A stretch of 64,000 bases of DNA from Agapanthus africanus (taxonomy: Eukaryota > Streptophyta > Magnoliopsida > Asparagales > Amaryllidaceae), in contig JASDDO010000024.1 in the NCBI GenBank assembly GCA_030015575.1, positions 41,688,114 to 41,752,113 on the forward strand, given 5' to 3'. Positions within the stretch are counted from its first letter, which is position 1, and each line of letters begins with the position of its first letter. The position numbers were made by a program, and so were the translations under genes. Shown piece by piece: positions 30,969 through 43,944 of the stretch. The notes beneath the pieces are model-generated. The model saw only the letters and a list, made by a program, of their open reading frames with translations. It searched no databases and had not been told where the DNA came from.

Positions 30969-32102
30969 CTACTGGAAAAGGTGAGGGAATTTCTGCCGGA
31001 TCTCGTCTTCTCGCTCCCAAGTAGATTCTCCATGCGATCGATTACCCCAAGAAACTAGCACAAGAGGGATAACCTTGTTCTTAAGAACCTTTTCTCTTCG
31101 ATCCTTGATTTCAACTGGTCGCTCTTCACAAGTCGGGTCCTCCCGTACAGTCAACTCCGAATGATCCAAGACATGAGTCTCATCACGAACATACCTCCGT
31201 AGTTGAGACACATGAAACACATCGTGAACTCCTGCTAATGACGGTGGTAACGCCAACCGGTACGCTACCTCTCCAACACGCTCCAATATCTCGAAGGGTC
31301 CAACGAATCGAGGACTAAGCTTTCCCCGACTTCCAAAGCGAATCACCCCTCTAGTCGGTGATATCTTCCGGAATACCAAATCGCCCACGGCGAACTCTAG
31401 AGGTCTTCTTGACGTGTCGGCCCAACTTTTCTGTCTGTCTTGAGCTGCCTTCATATGCTTTCTGATTGTATTCACCTTCTCGACTGTCTGCACCACCAAA
31501 TCTGGTCCTAGTAACCTTCGTTCACCAACATCATCCCAACAAACAGGTGAACGGCACTTACGACCATACAGTGCTTCAAACGGAGCCATCTGAATTGTCG
31601 CTTGGAAGCTATTGTTGTACGAAAACTCCACCAGGTGTAGATGATCCTCCCATGAACCTTTGAAGTCTATCATGCAAGCCCTCAACATATCTTCAACGGT
31701 CTGGATCGTTCTCTCCGATTGTCCATCAGTTTGAGGATGATAAGCTGCGCTAAATTTCAATCGAGTCCCCAAACTTTCTTGTAAACTCCTCCAAAAGTGC
31801 GACAAGAACCGAGTGTCCCGATCGGACACGATGCTTACCGGCACTCCACGCAATCTCACTATCTCTTGCATGTACCGCTCTGCCAAAGTCTCTGTCGATT
31901 GACCAACCCGAAAAGGAATAAAGTGAGCTGCCTTGGTCAACCGATCGACAATCACCCATACCGCATTGTTGCCCTTGGGACTCCGCGGTAAAGCCGTCAC
32001 GAAATCCATGGTTATATGTTCCCACTTCCACTGAGGAATCGGAAGTGGTTGCAACAAACCAGCAACCCTTTGGTGTTCAGCCTTGACTTGCTGACATACC
32101 AA
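30969..32102 (-). CDS. integrase core and tail of C, copy 2
   Basis: Second tandem copy of the integrase at 24299-25432, about 377 residues, with the same DDE landmarks and tail and a handful of residue differences (for example in the DLVFxKIS and TVREDxTCEE stretches). Shared features of both copies mean the duplication came after the element had already degraded. Confidence 0.85.
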   Translation of the reverse strand: MVCQQVKAEHQRVAGLLQPLPIPQWKWEHITMDFVTALPRSPKGNNAVWVIVDRLTKAAHFIPFRVGQSTETLAERYMQEIVRLRGVPVSIVSDRDTRFLSHFWRSLQESLGTRLKFSAAYHPQTDGQSERTIQTVEDMLRACMIDFKGSWEDHLHLVEFSYNNSFQATIQMAPFEALYGRKCRSPVCWDDVGERRLLGPDLVVQTVEKVNTIRKHMKAAQDRQKSWADTSRRPLEFAVGDLVFRKISPTRGVIRFGSRGKLSPRFVGPFEILERVGEVAYRLALPPSLAGVHDVFHVSQLRRYVRDETHVLDHSELTVREDPTCEERPVEIKDRREKVLKNKVIPLVLVSWGNRSHGESTWEREDEIRQKFPHLFQ

Positions 32103-32303
32103 TCACTTAGCCACGAAGCGAGCAATTTCCCGTTTCATACCTTCCCACCAGAAGTGCTGTCGAATATCTCGGTACATCTTTGTCCCTCCTGGATGTACAG
32201 AGTAAACTGAATTGTGTGCCTCCTTCATAAGCTCTTCACGCACATCCCCTTTTGGCACACACACACGGCTACCATACCTCAACGAGCCATCTTCGTGGAT
32301 CAA
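32103..32303 (-). CDS. integrase zinc-binding region of C, copy 2
   Basis: Same 66 residues as 25433-25633, in the same place relative to the integrase core. Confidence 0.75.
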   Translation of the reverse strand: MIHEDGSLRYGSRVCVPKGDVREELMKEAHNSVYSVHPGGTKMYRDIRQHFWWEGMKREIARFVAK

Positions 32304-33190
32304 TAAATCTGTTCGTAGTCCGGCTTCAACCTGCTCTCGAAACTTTTGCAGTCTAGGATCCTGCGATTGTGCCGCTTTAATCTTCTCACTAAGGACGATT
32401 GTACTTGCAACTGCATCAACTGTCCTGTAGCATATGGTAGCACAACCTCCAAGTCAAATCTCCGAAAATCCGCAATGATCTCTCTCTGTGCAGTCAATAT
32501 CTGAATTGCTGGTAACCGACTCAGCGCATCCGGCACGACGTTGACTCTTCCTGGATGGTACTCAAGATTGAGGTCATAGTCGGCCATCAGCTCCAACCAT
32601 CTGCGTGGCTTCATGTTCAATCCCTTCTGAGTGAACACATACTTTAAACTCTTGTGATCCGTAAAGACTTCGACTCTCTCGCCCAAAAGGTAGTGTCTCC
32701 AAATCTTCAGGGTGAAGATCACGGCTGCAAGCTCTAAGTCATGAGTCGGATAATTCTTCTCATGCGTCTTTAGTTGTCTTGATGCGTAAGCGACGACTTT
32801 CCCATCCTGCATTAAAACACATCCCAATCCTTTTCCAGATGCGTCGTTGTGTATCACCAGTCCTCCTGAATCATCCGGTACGGTTAGGATAGGGGCAGTT
32901 ATCAACTTCTGCTTCACCGTCTCGAAGGCTAAAGCACATCCATCCGTCCAAACAAACGGTACCTCCTTACGCGTAAGCTTGGTTAACGGCTCAGCTAAAC
33001 GAGCGAAGTTCTCCACAAATCTTCTGTAGTAACCGGCGAGTCCAAGAAAACTTCTTATCTCCGCAACATTCTTGGGAATAGACCAATCTCGAACTGCTGC
33101 AATCTTTTCGGGATCGACGGCGATTCCATCGCCCGACACGACATGCCCCAGAAACTTCACTTCTTCCAGCCAGAATTCACACTTACTCAT
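32300..33190 (-). CDS. RT connection and RNase H of C, copy 2
   Basis: Second tandem copy of 25630-26520; 296 residues with the same RNase H landmarks and only a few substitutions. Confidence 0.85.
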   Translation of the reverse strand: MSKCEFWLEEVKFLGHVVSGDGIAVDPEKIAAVRDWSIPKNVAEIRSFLGLAGYYRRFVENFARLAEPLTKLTRKEVPFVWTDGCALAFETVKQKLITAPILTVPDDSGGLVIHNDASGKGLGCVLMQDGKVVAYASRQLKTHEKNYPTHDLELAAVIFTLKIWRHYLLGERVEVFTDHKSLKYVFTQKGLNMKPRRWLELMADYDLNLEYHPGRVNVVPDALSRLPAIQILTAQREIIADFRRFDLEVVLPYATGQLMQLQVQSSLVRRLKRHNRRILDCKSFESRLKPDYEQIY

Positions 33191-33500
33191 CTTCGCAAAT
33201 AACTTCCCTTGTCTCAGCGTCTGCAGTGCGATCCTTCTTCCTCACTAAAAGAACTGGAGCTCCCCAAGGTGAGTTGCTGCTTCGAATCCATCCCTCCTCG
33301 AGTAATTCACCAACTTGTTTCTTAACTTCTTCTAATTCCACCGGTGCCATTGGATAATAAGACTTTGATACTGGCGCTGCACCGGGAATAAGGTCAATCG
33401 CAAACTCCACCTCTCGCTTCGGCGGTAAGCCCGAAATGTCTTCAAACACCTCCATAAAGTCGCGAACAACTGCCGGCTCTTCATTACTGTTAACTTCCAT
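33183..33500 (-). pseudogene. start of reverse transcriptase of C, copy 2
   Basis: Second copy of 26513-26830, with the same landmarks and same general state. Confidence 0.75.
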
Positions 33501-33519
33501 AGCTGCAAGAACACTGTTT

Positions 33520-33824
33520 GTCGGCCTAGTCCTAAACTCGACTGGCCCGACAGAACTGCTTCCTTACCGCAACTGCTGTCTACTTCGTTGGCCGTGAAAG
33601 GTCCAGCAAGACTACTGAGTCTCGTCCATTCTGCTGCGTGCACGTCCACGGTTGCTCCATTCTGCCTTAGTCCGATGAACTTCTCTTCCATTTCCTCCGC
33701 GCAGTCCGCGGAAGGACTTCTCCAGTAAACTCTTAGAGAAATCCGCCCACTGCTTGGCCTGGGGCAAGCGGTTCTCCTCCACAAGCCACCACTCTCGGGC
33801 GTAATCCACTAGTTGAATGCGCAC
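33520..33824 (-). pseudogene. gag-derived segment of C, copy 2
   Basis: Second copy of 26850-27154. Confidence 0.65.
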
Positions 33825-34531
33825 TGCATCAACCCTTTGTCCTCTGGAATCTGTGCCGCAATCAGCAAATTCTCCGTGTCACTAGACACTGCTTGGCTGG
33901 CAACGGCTCCTCCAGACCAGTGAAAGTAGACGGACCCAAAAGTCTGAAATCAGCTACAGTCCCTACTCGTTCGACTGGTCTAGTTCCATCGTTGTTTACA
34001 GACTGCTGAACGATCTGCAAACCTTCCTGAAACGAATCTGCTATTGCCGGATCAGCTCAGTCTGTCTCTTTGATTTCCAGCATTCCTCTTATCACTCCAA
34101 GCATGGCGGCTTCGTTCATACGCCTCTGGTAAGTCTTCAACTTCTTACCTGTCATAGTCCTGAACTCAAAACACCCAACATTAGCATGATGATAGATTCT
34201 GAATGTGGATCAAGGCTAGAACCCCAAGATACTTAAATAGAGTGCTGCATTGTAGCTATGCCGCGGTATCATAGCCGCAATTACTTAACTCCACCCAAGT
34301 CGCCCAAGTCCTAGGGATAACAAGAAATCAGGTTTCCGAGTCGACACGCAAATTAGGTTTGCACGTCGTAAAAGATATAATCAGGAAGAATGTGATTCAA
34401 GAATGGTAAAACGGTCAATGTGGCTGGACATGTTTCCTAAACACGGGCCTTCTGATTCGTGTATTGGGTACAATACCCAACTACAAAAGAATCAACCCGA
34501 CTAACCTATGGCTCTGATACCAAAAGAACCA
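33825..34531 (-). other. 5' interior of C copy 2 with primer site
   Basis: Near-identical to 27155-27861. Primer site TGGTATCAGAGCC (minus) at 34510-34522. No gene seen. Confidence 0.6.
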
Positions 34532-37500
34532 TGTCACGCCCCGCTTCCCAGAGTGCGCAGGATTGGGCACGTAACATAGCCAACCATGCTACCTGTGGGT
34601 AGGAAGTATCCATCCACAGTCACATTACGGTTGTAAGGATATCAAGAACAAGATAAAGTACTAATCTAACACATGTCCAAATCCATAATAACAGGAATCA
34701 ATAAACAATAAGTGCGGAAGCTAATGATCCAATACAATAATAGAAGGGTACGTCCCGTAATGCGGGATCACACCTGGGAATAAAATGCAATAAATGAACT
34801 GACCACTACAGAACTCACAAATCAGCCTGCTGGCTGAAGTACTCCTGCTCGGTCGTCGACAGTGGTACGGAATCTGGGACATGCAAAACCCAGACGTCAG
34901 CGCGTCATGACATCAAGTATATAGTATAAACATGGTAATAAGCAATGCAAGTATGAACATGAATGAAGCAGTAATAAGAAATAACAAAGCAGGGTAATGT
35001 GCAATGGTGACTGAACTGTCCTATCAGGTTTCTACTCTATAGTCTTTGAAACCAATTGATGAATCGTCGATGTAACCCAATAGTATCCCGTACATACCCG
35101 GGACCACGGCCACAATATTCTCGGCAGCAGCCGAGACATGCCGTTAGGCACAGAATAAGAAAGCGTTAGTATCCCGTACATACCCGGGACCACGGCCACA
35201 ATATTCTCGGCTGAAACCGAGACATGCCGTTAGGCACAGAATAGGAAAGTGTACACTCGGTATTACCCCGTACATACCCGGGATCACGGCCACAATATTC
35301 TCGGCTGAAACCGAGACATGCCGTTAGGCACAGAATAGGAATGTGTACACTCGAACGGTAGTGAACTGTCGAGTTACAAGTCAGGTTCATCTTTGATTTT
35401 CCCATACCCCCAAGCTATGTATGTCAGGTCAGGTATTCAGTAGTCAAGGACTAATGCCAACACAAAATCCGGTAAGAGTAGGTCTGTCTGGATAGACAGC
35501 AGGGATGGTCGGGTTTGTCGGCATTAGGCATGAAATCATGAAGCAAGTAATGTCATGGTACAACAAGATGAGTTGGTATGTATGTATATGTCATGTGTAG
35601 CAGGGTCAGGCCAATATGTAGTGCAATCGGGTATGTGCTCATAACAGGTATGCAATCAAATAATGAACAGCAGCAGGAAACAGTAAATAACCATATTATT
35701 CCATGTAACGACAGTGATGTTTTGTATTCTCTTATTAACGGGTTCAGGCACCCTGGGGTGCAATAGTCACAAGGTGGAACAATAATAACCATACGTAATG
35801 AAACCACATGAAATTAAACTAAAATATAATAATTGTCTCATGGATGATTTAACGATTAAAGCGGATATGATCCAATTGTATTATTTAGTTGGAATATGGA
35901 TTGATAGTGGGTTGATTAATTACGAGAAACTATTATAACGATTCCATGTTAAAGATAACTGCAACTATCAATTCTAACTTACAATATAATATCAATTACC
36001 ATCATTAAGTTGTCTTATAGTATGAATTCAATTGCGTGGCAAGACTAGATCTCGCACGCTAGCATGTTAGAGCAAGTATTCAGATACTTGCCTCGATGGT
36101 TTTGCAAACTGGAACACGGATGCGATGTCGGCAGAAAACACGATATGGTAGCACGGGCCACGGATCGAGTCCCAACAGAGAACAACGGGATCACACGGAC
36201 CAGGGTACTTCGCTGGAGCGTCGGGTTCACCGAGACGGCACGGTCGGATTCCGGCAAAACATCGGCAACGAAGTTAGCAACAAAGATAAACTTAATACGA
36301 TCAGCGGGGGGGTTAAGACTTTGCACAAAGGAGAGATAAGGATGCTTACCGAGAGATACCAGGGACAGCCACGACGGGCTCGACGGCGATGGGACGCCGG
36401 CGAGGCAGCGACGGCGAACAACGATGGCTGGAAATCCTGAGTTCGCTGGAAAGAGGGTGCTGCAGTGAGTAGAAGGGTGGTAGTCGACTCTGGTGGTCGA
36501 GGGGGAAGGGAGGTGGTCGGAGGTGGCGTCGACGAGGGTCGACGGCGCGGTTCCCGGCGACCCGGGGATGGTGCAGGGTCGGGCTCGGGTTTGCTGGCGG
36601 CCCGGCGAGGGGAGAGGGAAGGCGATGACGAGGTTGCGACGAGGAGGAGGAGAGGGAGTCGCGGGAGTCGTCGGCGACGGGAGGCGGCGTCGACGGCGAG
36701 GTCTGCGATGGTTGGTGGCTTTGTCGGGGTTGGGTGCAGGCGCAGGAGAGAGGCGAAGGAGGGAGGTAGGAGGTGCGGCTGGGCTCGCGGTGGCGAGGGC
36801 GACGACGGCGAGGTCGCGAGGAGGTCGGAGACGCGAGTACGAGGGCTAGGGTTAGGGCTCGGTGGGTTGTTCTCGTGGTCGAGAGGTCGGGGGAGGCGGC
36901 TGCATGATTTAAAATATAAGAGGAGAGAGAGAAGATTTGATGAGAGGGAGGATTTAAAAAGGAAGAGAGAGAGAGAGAGAGATTGGTTAGAGAGAGAGGG
37001 AGATAGAGAATAGAGAGAGAAAGGGAAGGCGGGGCCCACGAGAGACTTAAGTCTCTCGTGATTGGCTGCCAGGAAATTTAAAGAAAGATTTGAGGGGTTT
37101 TGAGAGATTAAACAGTTAAAGGAAAAAATTCGTATAAATATGGTTTTATGATATTAAATTAAATGGGCCTTTTTGGCGCGAAATGAAACATTTCCAAATC
37201 GCGTCCGGGTTGCGCCCAAATGTTCCAAATTCAAATTATAGGATTTTAAGCGGGTTCCAAATTTTGAAAAGAGCTGTTTAATGATTAAAATGCATGCCCC
37301 CAAGTCGGACACTTGCACGCGCGCGTAGTCGTCCAAACTTGCCCGTTTAGCCAAACGGGACAGAATCTCGACACGCGGACGCTACCACGCGACTAGTGGC
37401 GACGAGTAGGCCAACATGGACACTTTTAATTTCATTTTAGGAGTTAAAATTTGTTATGTGCCAAAATGACTTAACCGGTTAAAATTTAGCAATAAACACC

Positions 37501-37581
37501 AGAAAATCAGGATAATTGAAATGAGCAATATATAACCCTCAACTAGTAATATAAATAGTATTATTGGGCTCGGGTGTTACA
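34532..37581 (-). repeat. C LTR 3 (3050 bp; 5' LTR in element sense)
   Basis: Ends TGTCACGCC and GGGTGTTACA, followed by the right target duplication. Palindrome at 37037-37060. A 270-residue low-complexity frame on the minus strand (36227-37039) is shorter or interrupted in the other two LTRs and is not counted as a gene. Confidence 0.92.
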
Positions 37582-39782
37582 TCGTGCAATCAATTCATCG
37601 GCAGGCAAGTATTTTACTTGCTACATGCTAATATATTCGTGTTACAAACTTAGATCGTATAGATTACAAATTTACATTTTCGATAAATTATAGGACGCAA
37701 GTGTTCGATGCATGATCTCAATGGATTTCCTCATTTAAATTGACGGAACATGAAGGCATTTGCTGGCCCATGTGATTTTGAATATTATGTATAAATTTCA
37801 CTGGATAATACGACTGTTAGTAACTATAACGAATAACCACAAGTATACCCGTAAAACTAGAAATTTCTCGTATCTGAAAATGGTTAAAATCACCGTAAAT
37901 TATGTACATACTGGAATGATGCGTTCGAGGGATTAAATCGAACCAGACTCGACGAAATATAACCCTGTGCAAGTTTCTCATGGTTTCTGTACTTAAATTG
38001 TGACAATATTTAGATCGGAGTGCGACTCTGGACTGCAGTCCAGAGCGACTCTAATTATTATTTACTGTCCCATAATGCGTGCCACCTTATTTCCTGAACT
38101 CGTATGTTGCGGAACTCCACTTTTTATTAAAGGTGAATCTGTTAGCTAGATAACACAAGTGGTTTCATCATGTTTCGTCATCGTTTTCTATTTAATCTGT
38201 AATTTAAAAGGATCGGGACGTATAACAGTCCCAACAGAATCATTATTGACATACTACTATTGAACAGTGTATAACTCCTAACGTACATACGCGATTTAGA
38301 ATCCGTCAATTGCGTTGAAAACCTTATTTAAAACCCTAGATTTCATTCAACTATAGCGTCGCTAAATTCTGATCCCAACTGGTATTAAAATGCGTTGCGA
38401 AACGGACTTCCGATTCTGAAACCGGATTTCCAGCCGTGAACGCTTAAAATGTAATGGCCATAACTAGTGATTCTAAAACCCGATTGACGTGAAACTAAAT
38501 TTGCTGGATAGATAATCAAACATACTATTTGTTCCCCGTTCATTGTTTCGCTAAACTTTACACGTATGATTTCTGATAAATTATGCAAGTGGTAGAATAC
38601 TGATTTACGACATCTTAATCATGCTTTACATACTGTTTCCTCATCATATCATACATATGTCACTGCATTGATAACCTAGTGATCATGTGCATTACCCAGT
38701 GTTAGGTATTAGTAATGATTGTGGCAAGTACGTCAGTGTTCGTGCATGAGTGAATAAGTGAAAGTGACACGTACTTGTACACAATCAGTGAACCCTTTTA
38801 TTCTATTGCATTGTCGACGTCTGTGGGACGCGTGTACGTGTGACTATAAGTGGTATGGGACACTTATGGAAGCTCTTGCATGGGTGTCACAGATAAGGCA
38901 CCAAACACTGCCATTTATCTTGGGTATTAGTCGGGACGTGCTTGATAGAGATCCTGTCTCCAGTTCTCGCGCAGACTTGTCATGGACCGACTGGTATTTG
39001 AGGTTATGGTTAGCGTTTGATGTAGACCACGGGGTGTGGGGTAGTCTGAGTGTGAGTTCAACAGAATCTCGGGAGTCCCATGCCGGCTTATATATATGGA
39101 GATATATGGAGATTTACACGGTACATGATTATTACCGTGAGTTACATTTTGGGCATGTGGTCCCTTGCCCTTGGGTCCTACCCTTGGGTGGAGGACACTC
39201 GCGAGTGGTTGACTCTCACACTTGGACTGACGATAGGCTTAGTGATCTGTACAGTGAGACTTAGAGACTGATAGGGATAATGGCATTGATATACATTTCT
39301 TACTGTGTTGACATACCTGGCATACTATATTACTGCTTTACTGTTCACCTGATCTACTAGACACTGCATTGGTTACTCCGTGTTCATATATTTACTGTAT
39401 TGGTTTACTGTTACACATATATTATCACTGTTCGAGTTGCCACTTGCGTCTATATATATATTTTGCTATTGTGTCACTCTGACGACCTGAGTATGCATGC
39501 TCAGAGTGAGGAGTGGATCTAGCCTGGACCAGGACTAGACGTACATCGCGGACATTCTGATCAGCTATCTAGGCTTATACTCTTTTTACCTCCATCAGGT
39601 CAGTTTTTTGTATTTGTTTTGTTTCTGTTACTGTATTTCTCATTGCCTGCGTATTGTTTACTGTTTACCACGTAAAGCTAGAAGCCGAAGTGTGACTACG
39701 ACAGGATAATTTCTTGACCGTAGGAGCATGGCTGGCCTTGTCAACCCCTCGTATTCCGTATTTTGGGAAGCGGGGCGTAACA
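37582..39782 (+). repeat. 3' LTR of B, right part
   Basis: Begins with the right tcgtg duplication (37582-37586) and continues the B LTR from the point matching 14859, ending GGGAAGCGGGGCGTAACA at 39782. Matches 14859-17047 with a few percent difference. Confidence 0.9.
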
Positions 39783-40249
39783 TTAACCGACAAGATCCGA
39801 CCATTGGCCGACCAGATCTAACGATCCACGTTCTCTCACGTGTGTGGGGCCCGGCTAAAAAATAAAATAAAATAAAATTATTTTTAATATTTTAAAAAAT
39901 GTTTTAAAAATTGTTTTTGGCTTCTAAAAATTATTTAAAAATAGTAAAAAATATTTTTAAAATCTGGAAAAATTATATAAATGTATTTTAATATTTTATA
40001 TCTTTTGTAACCAAAGTTGGTCTAAAATAGATCTCCTTGTCGGTTATAAATTTTTTTTCCCTTCGATAAAAAAAACATTTAAATTCTTAAAAATTCCCAA
40101 AAAATTCCTAAAAATCATATTAATTTATTTTAATCATGGAAAAATATTTTTAAAGTGTTTTCTACTAATATAAGCAGTAAAATAATTGCTTTGACCTCGA
40201 AAAAATTATAAAATGTTTTTATTACGTATCTAAGATACACAATCGTTAC
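39783..40249. other. AT-rich filler between B and B'
   Basis: Contains (AAAAT)n-like sequence near 39860-39890 and many short A/T runs. 'taaccgacaag' at 39784 and its inverted form 'cttgtcggtta' near 40037 could be short terminal inverted repeats of a ~265-base element, but the match is short. No gene seen. Confidence 0.4.
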
Positions 40250-43200
40250 ATATAACGATAAAGCAAGTTTATCAGATCAGTAATCAGTGCAACTTTCATG
40301 TCACTAAGCAATCAGTCTCTAAATTTCACTGTCCAAGTCACTAAAGCTATCGACAGTCCAAATGTGAGCGTCAACAACTGCAGGAGTATCCCCAACCCAA
40401 GGGTAGGCTCCAGGGGCAAGGGAACACGGGCCTGATTCACGCTCACTAATAATCAGAAATACTATCCATACGACTCCCGAAATCACTACATATGCCGGCA
40501 GTGGGATTCCTGAGATTCCGTTGATTGAACTCACACTCAAACTACCCCACACCCAGCGGTCTATATCAAACACCGACCATGAATCCAAATACTAGTCGCT
40601 CCATGACAAGTCTACGTGAGAACTGGAGGCAGGGTCTCCATTAAGTATGTCTCGACCGGTATCCAAGATAGATGGGCAGTACTCGATGTCTTACCTATGA
40701 CACTAATATAAGTACTTCCGTACCCATCCCATACCGGTTATAGTTACACTTATATATGCCCCATAGGTGTCGACAATGCAATAATTAACTGGTTCCGCTG
40801 ATTGTGTACAAGTACGTGTCACTTCACTTATTCAATCACGCTTTTATACTAACGTACTTGACACAATCCAATCACTAACATTTATCACTTTGTAAAGTAA
40901 CACTGTCACTAGGTATCAATGTATATGGCCTCTATTCAATGCGGTTATAACAGTTACATGATATGATAAGAATGTAATAAAATGTGATACGAGTAAAATA
41001 TGGTAGCCAATGTCATATAACTTGCAAAATTCACTATAAATCACACGTGCAGATTTAAGCAAAACAATATAAAAGGAGTAAGCATTATATCTAATTATCT
41101 GTACAGAAAAATTGGTTTCGAGTCAATCAGGTTTCAGGTTTGTGAGTTATGGTCATTCCATTTTAAGTGTTTACTGCTGGAAATCCAATTTCTGAACCGG
41201 AAGTCCGTTTTGTAACATGTTTTACTCTCTGTTGGGATCATAATTAGGCGACGTTACAGTTAGTTAATATTTATATTTATATGTTATGTTTCCAACGCAT
41301 CAAACGGATCAATAATATCCGCTGTACGCAGGGAGATATGTATTGTTTAATCTTAAAGTATACATTCTGTTTCTGCATAAAACTGCAGTACACATCGACG
41401 GTTTAAAAGGTGTTATAAATATCAAACGACACTGGAATGCAATGAGACCAATATCGTAAGAAGGATAATTCAATCATATACGCTTCCATGTATGGTTCCG
41501 CACACTTGTGCATTTAAAAGGTGAGATATGTACATTCTAAAACAAGCAAAGGCGGAGATTCTTTCCCCGGACTGCAATTCAGAGCCATGAATCGCCTCTG
41601 TTTTCATCATTACAACTTATTAAAATTCAGTGATAAACTATGGTATACTGTAGGTTTGTCTGTTGGCTTCGATATGAGCCCTAAAATATTAAGTTGCGAG
41701 TTGTATTCAATTTAATATGGATTTTAGAACATGGCATGTGCGGTGAATTCCAGATTCAACGTCACCTTTTGGGGGCGTCGTTTTTTGTGCGAAACAACGT
41801 TATTTTCCATTCAAATTTCTACAAGATAATTATAAACAGTAAAAGGATTTATTGATCATAAGTTTCACTATTTTCATTTAGCTTTTGGTTTGGGATTCGC
41901 ATCGAACACTCTTGTATTATATACATGTCACAATTGTAACATCGGTTTTACCCAATTAATTAAAGTGTGATTTAATCACTACAAGTTCTATATGGTACTA
42001 GAAAAGTAAGATTAAACCCGAATGTGTTCCACTCAATATGATTACATAACGACGGTCACACATTAAAATATAACGATAATTATAGTGTAAATATAATATC
42101 AATATAACTATAATTTGACAAACCAATAACTTATAGCATGCAGAGCAAATGAGGGGTTCACTTGCATGAAGATGATCGCGACAACGATGACGATATCGAC
42201 GGTGGCGACGGCAACTAGAACAGCGGTGTTTGTGATGATCGCAAGTGTTCGATGAAATGCTGGGGCCCGGCTCGGCTTTGAAGATGGCAACGGTTACGGC
42301 GACGAAGATAACCACTGTGACGGTGGATAAGATGATGAGGTCGTGGCGGGTATGGTCCAAGCGATGGGCAGCGGCGGCAAGGGCATCAACAGTGACAAGA
42401 TCAAATGTGAGATGAAAGCTCGGACTTAGCTTGAAGCTTGGGCTCGGACAAGGAGTAGGTTGGGTCTACCTCAGATGGAACGACGTTGAGGGGCCCACAA
42501 TCAAGAGGTTGCCGATGGTGAAGGCGATGGTCTCGACGGAGGCTGTGCTCGGGAGGTGGTCGCGATGAGGGATAGAGCTGGGTTATGAGAGAGGGGAAAC
42601 TTGGTGGAGTTGATGAAGTGGGGCTCGGTGCAGTGGGGGTTGAGGCGACGAGATCGGCGGAGGAGGCAACGATGGTGATGATGGTGGTGGTGTTTTGTTG
42701 GTACCAAGGAGGAGATCGGCGGCGTTGTTGGAGGTCGGCGGTGGATTTCCTCGCGGTCGGAGGAGGAGACAAGGGTGCAGTCGCAGCTGCGAGGTGGTGG
42801 CTCGCCGGTGATCTCGACGGCGAAGGAAGAGATGAGCTGCTGGGGTGAGGTAGGGGAGTGGTATCGGTGGTGGGCTTAGGCAGCGGTGCTCATCGAGGAG
42901 GGTGCAGTGGGCGGCTATGGGTGTTCGGGTGTGGGTTGGTGGAGGCGAAGAGATGGAGCGTGGGGTGTAGTGCTCGGGATTGAAGATGAATGAGGAGAAG
43001 AAGTTGAGAGGCAGCTAGGGTTGGCGTAGGGGAGATGGCGAGAAGGTGGCGGTGATCGTGGGTGGTTGGTGAGGGAGATGGAGGATCTCGTCTTGGGTGA
43101 GCGCGGGTCGTGCGGGGGTTGTTAGGTTCGTGGGTGAAGGAAAGGAGAGCGCGTCACGAGGGGGTTGCGAGGAAGAAGGTAACGTGGGGAGGAGCGGGTC

Positions 43201-43391
43201 GCGGGGATAGCGCAAAGGAGGGGCGGGAAAAGAGGAGGAGAAGAAGAAGAGAGAGGGGAAGAAGAGGGGGTTCGGGTCGGGTCGGGTCAGGTTATGGTTA
43301 GGGTTCATGGGCTTGGGTTAGGAAACGAGCCATGGAGAAAAGAAGAGATAAGTTTTGGGTAAAAATAGAATTAGGGTTTTAAGAAATTAAT
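40250..43391 (-). repeat. B': old B-type LTR, inverted, main part
   Basis: On minus, 40319-40590 translates in patches like the B LTR (VWGSLSVSS, YPWV, VVD, SDL), and 42140-43330 is the same kind of GC-rich low-complexity zone. The LTR start (TGTAATACCCAG on minus) is found at 50766, beyond the inserted A1. The lower end is diffuse and no GGGAAGCGGGG terminus is visible. It is much more diverged than either LTR of B, hence older. Broken, with many differences. Confidence 0.65.
43387..43391. repeat. target duplication of A1, left
   Basis: ttaat, repeated at 50663-50667 directly after the right LTR end. Confidence 0.85.
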
Positions 43392-43506
43392 TGTAATAAC
43401 CCTAAACTTTCTGTACATAATTTTTTTTCAAAATACAGAAAGGAATACCTAAGTCTGAGCACAAATTATAAATTTGTTTTACTTTTGAACAGCAAGAAAG
43501 CACTTG

Positions 43507-43560
43507 TAGCTCATTGGTAAAGCCTTGCGCTGCTGTGACGTAGCCCCTGTGTTCGAATCC
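43507..43560 (+). repeat. tRNA-like segment in A1 5' LTR
   Basis: TAGCTCATTGG (43507-43517) and GTTCGAATCC (43551-43560) resemble Pol III A and B boxes at tRNA-like spacing. GTTCGAATCC fits the B-box consensus well; the A box is weaker. Stems do not form a good cloverleaf, so it is a relic rather than a tRNA gene. Confidence 0.6.
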
Positions 43561-43944
43561 CCCAGCCACATTATCTTTTTATTTAATTTTTCTTTTAATC
43601 TTTTAGAAGCCTAAGGGTTTACACGTGCACTACACGTAGGATGATGAGTTACAAAATAAACAAACATGTGCACTAAAAAAAACCAAGCGACACCAACACG
43701 TGGTACCAATCCAAGCCAATTCCACCGGACTTGGACCGGCAACACATGCGTTAGAGACCGGCACCGCCGGGCCCCCCGTAAGGGATGCTCCCCATCTTTT
43801 CACCCGAGCACCCCTTGGCCTACCCCACTTCTCTCATGTTGTTTATTTCTCTGCATATTTTCAGAGAACATTGAACCACTTTTAATCCCATTTTTAATGC
43901 ATATTTTTAATGCATTCTCTAACCCTATAAACCTTAATTTATCC

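Larger units (their letters stand above)
21190..37581 (-). mobile_element. C: tandem three-LTR array of a Tekay-like chromovirus
   Basis: Structure: LTR (21190-24239), interior (24240-27861), LTR (27862-30909), interior (30910-34531), LTR (34532-37581), with repeat periods of 6672 and 6670 bases. A single duplication, tcgtg, brackets the whole 16.4-kb block, so it behaves as one insertion that later grew or arrived as a tandem. Parts seen on minus: gag-derived sequence, start of reverse transcriptase, RNase H, integrase and a chromodomain-like tail. The interior (3.6 kb) is short for the family and both copies look broken in the same way, with several shared breaks. The Tekay/Del assignment rests on integrase and tail similarity. 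Confidence 0.92.
13555..39782 (+). mobile_element. B: non-autonomous Ty3/gypsy-type element containing C
   Basis: Order on plus: 5' LTR (13555-17047), initiator-Met primer site, interior with two small frames, hairpin plus polypurine tract, 3' LTR (19895-21189 and 37582-39782). The 3' LTR is split by array C. The interior is only about 2.85 kb and has no reverse transcriptase or integrase, so the element must have moved with helper proteins. LTR halves sum to about 3.49 kb, equal to the 5' LTR. No clear target duplication of B itself (gtagc versus ttaac). It looks broken by the insertion of C; the two LTRs differ by a few percent by eye. Confidence 0.85.

Noticed and set aside
36227-37039. 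270-residue frame on minus in C LTR 3
   Set aside because: Ser/Pro/Leu/Arg low complexity over a GC-rich and CT-repeat zone. It is not equally open in the two other near-identical LTRs and matches no domain I recognise.
42140-43330. Host gene candidate in the GC-rich zone with several frames
   Set aside because: It occupies the place of the GC-rich zone of B-type LTRs, its frames are low complexity, and it lies inside B'.
43490-43575. Possible real tRNA gene
   Set aside because: A- and B-box-like words are present, but acceptor and anticodon stems do not pair well, and the segment recurs at the same place in four LTRs.
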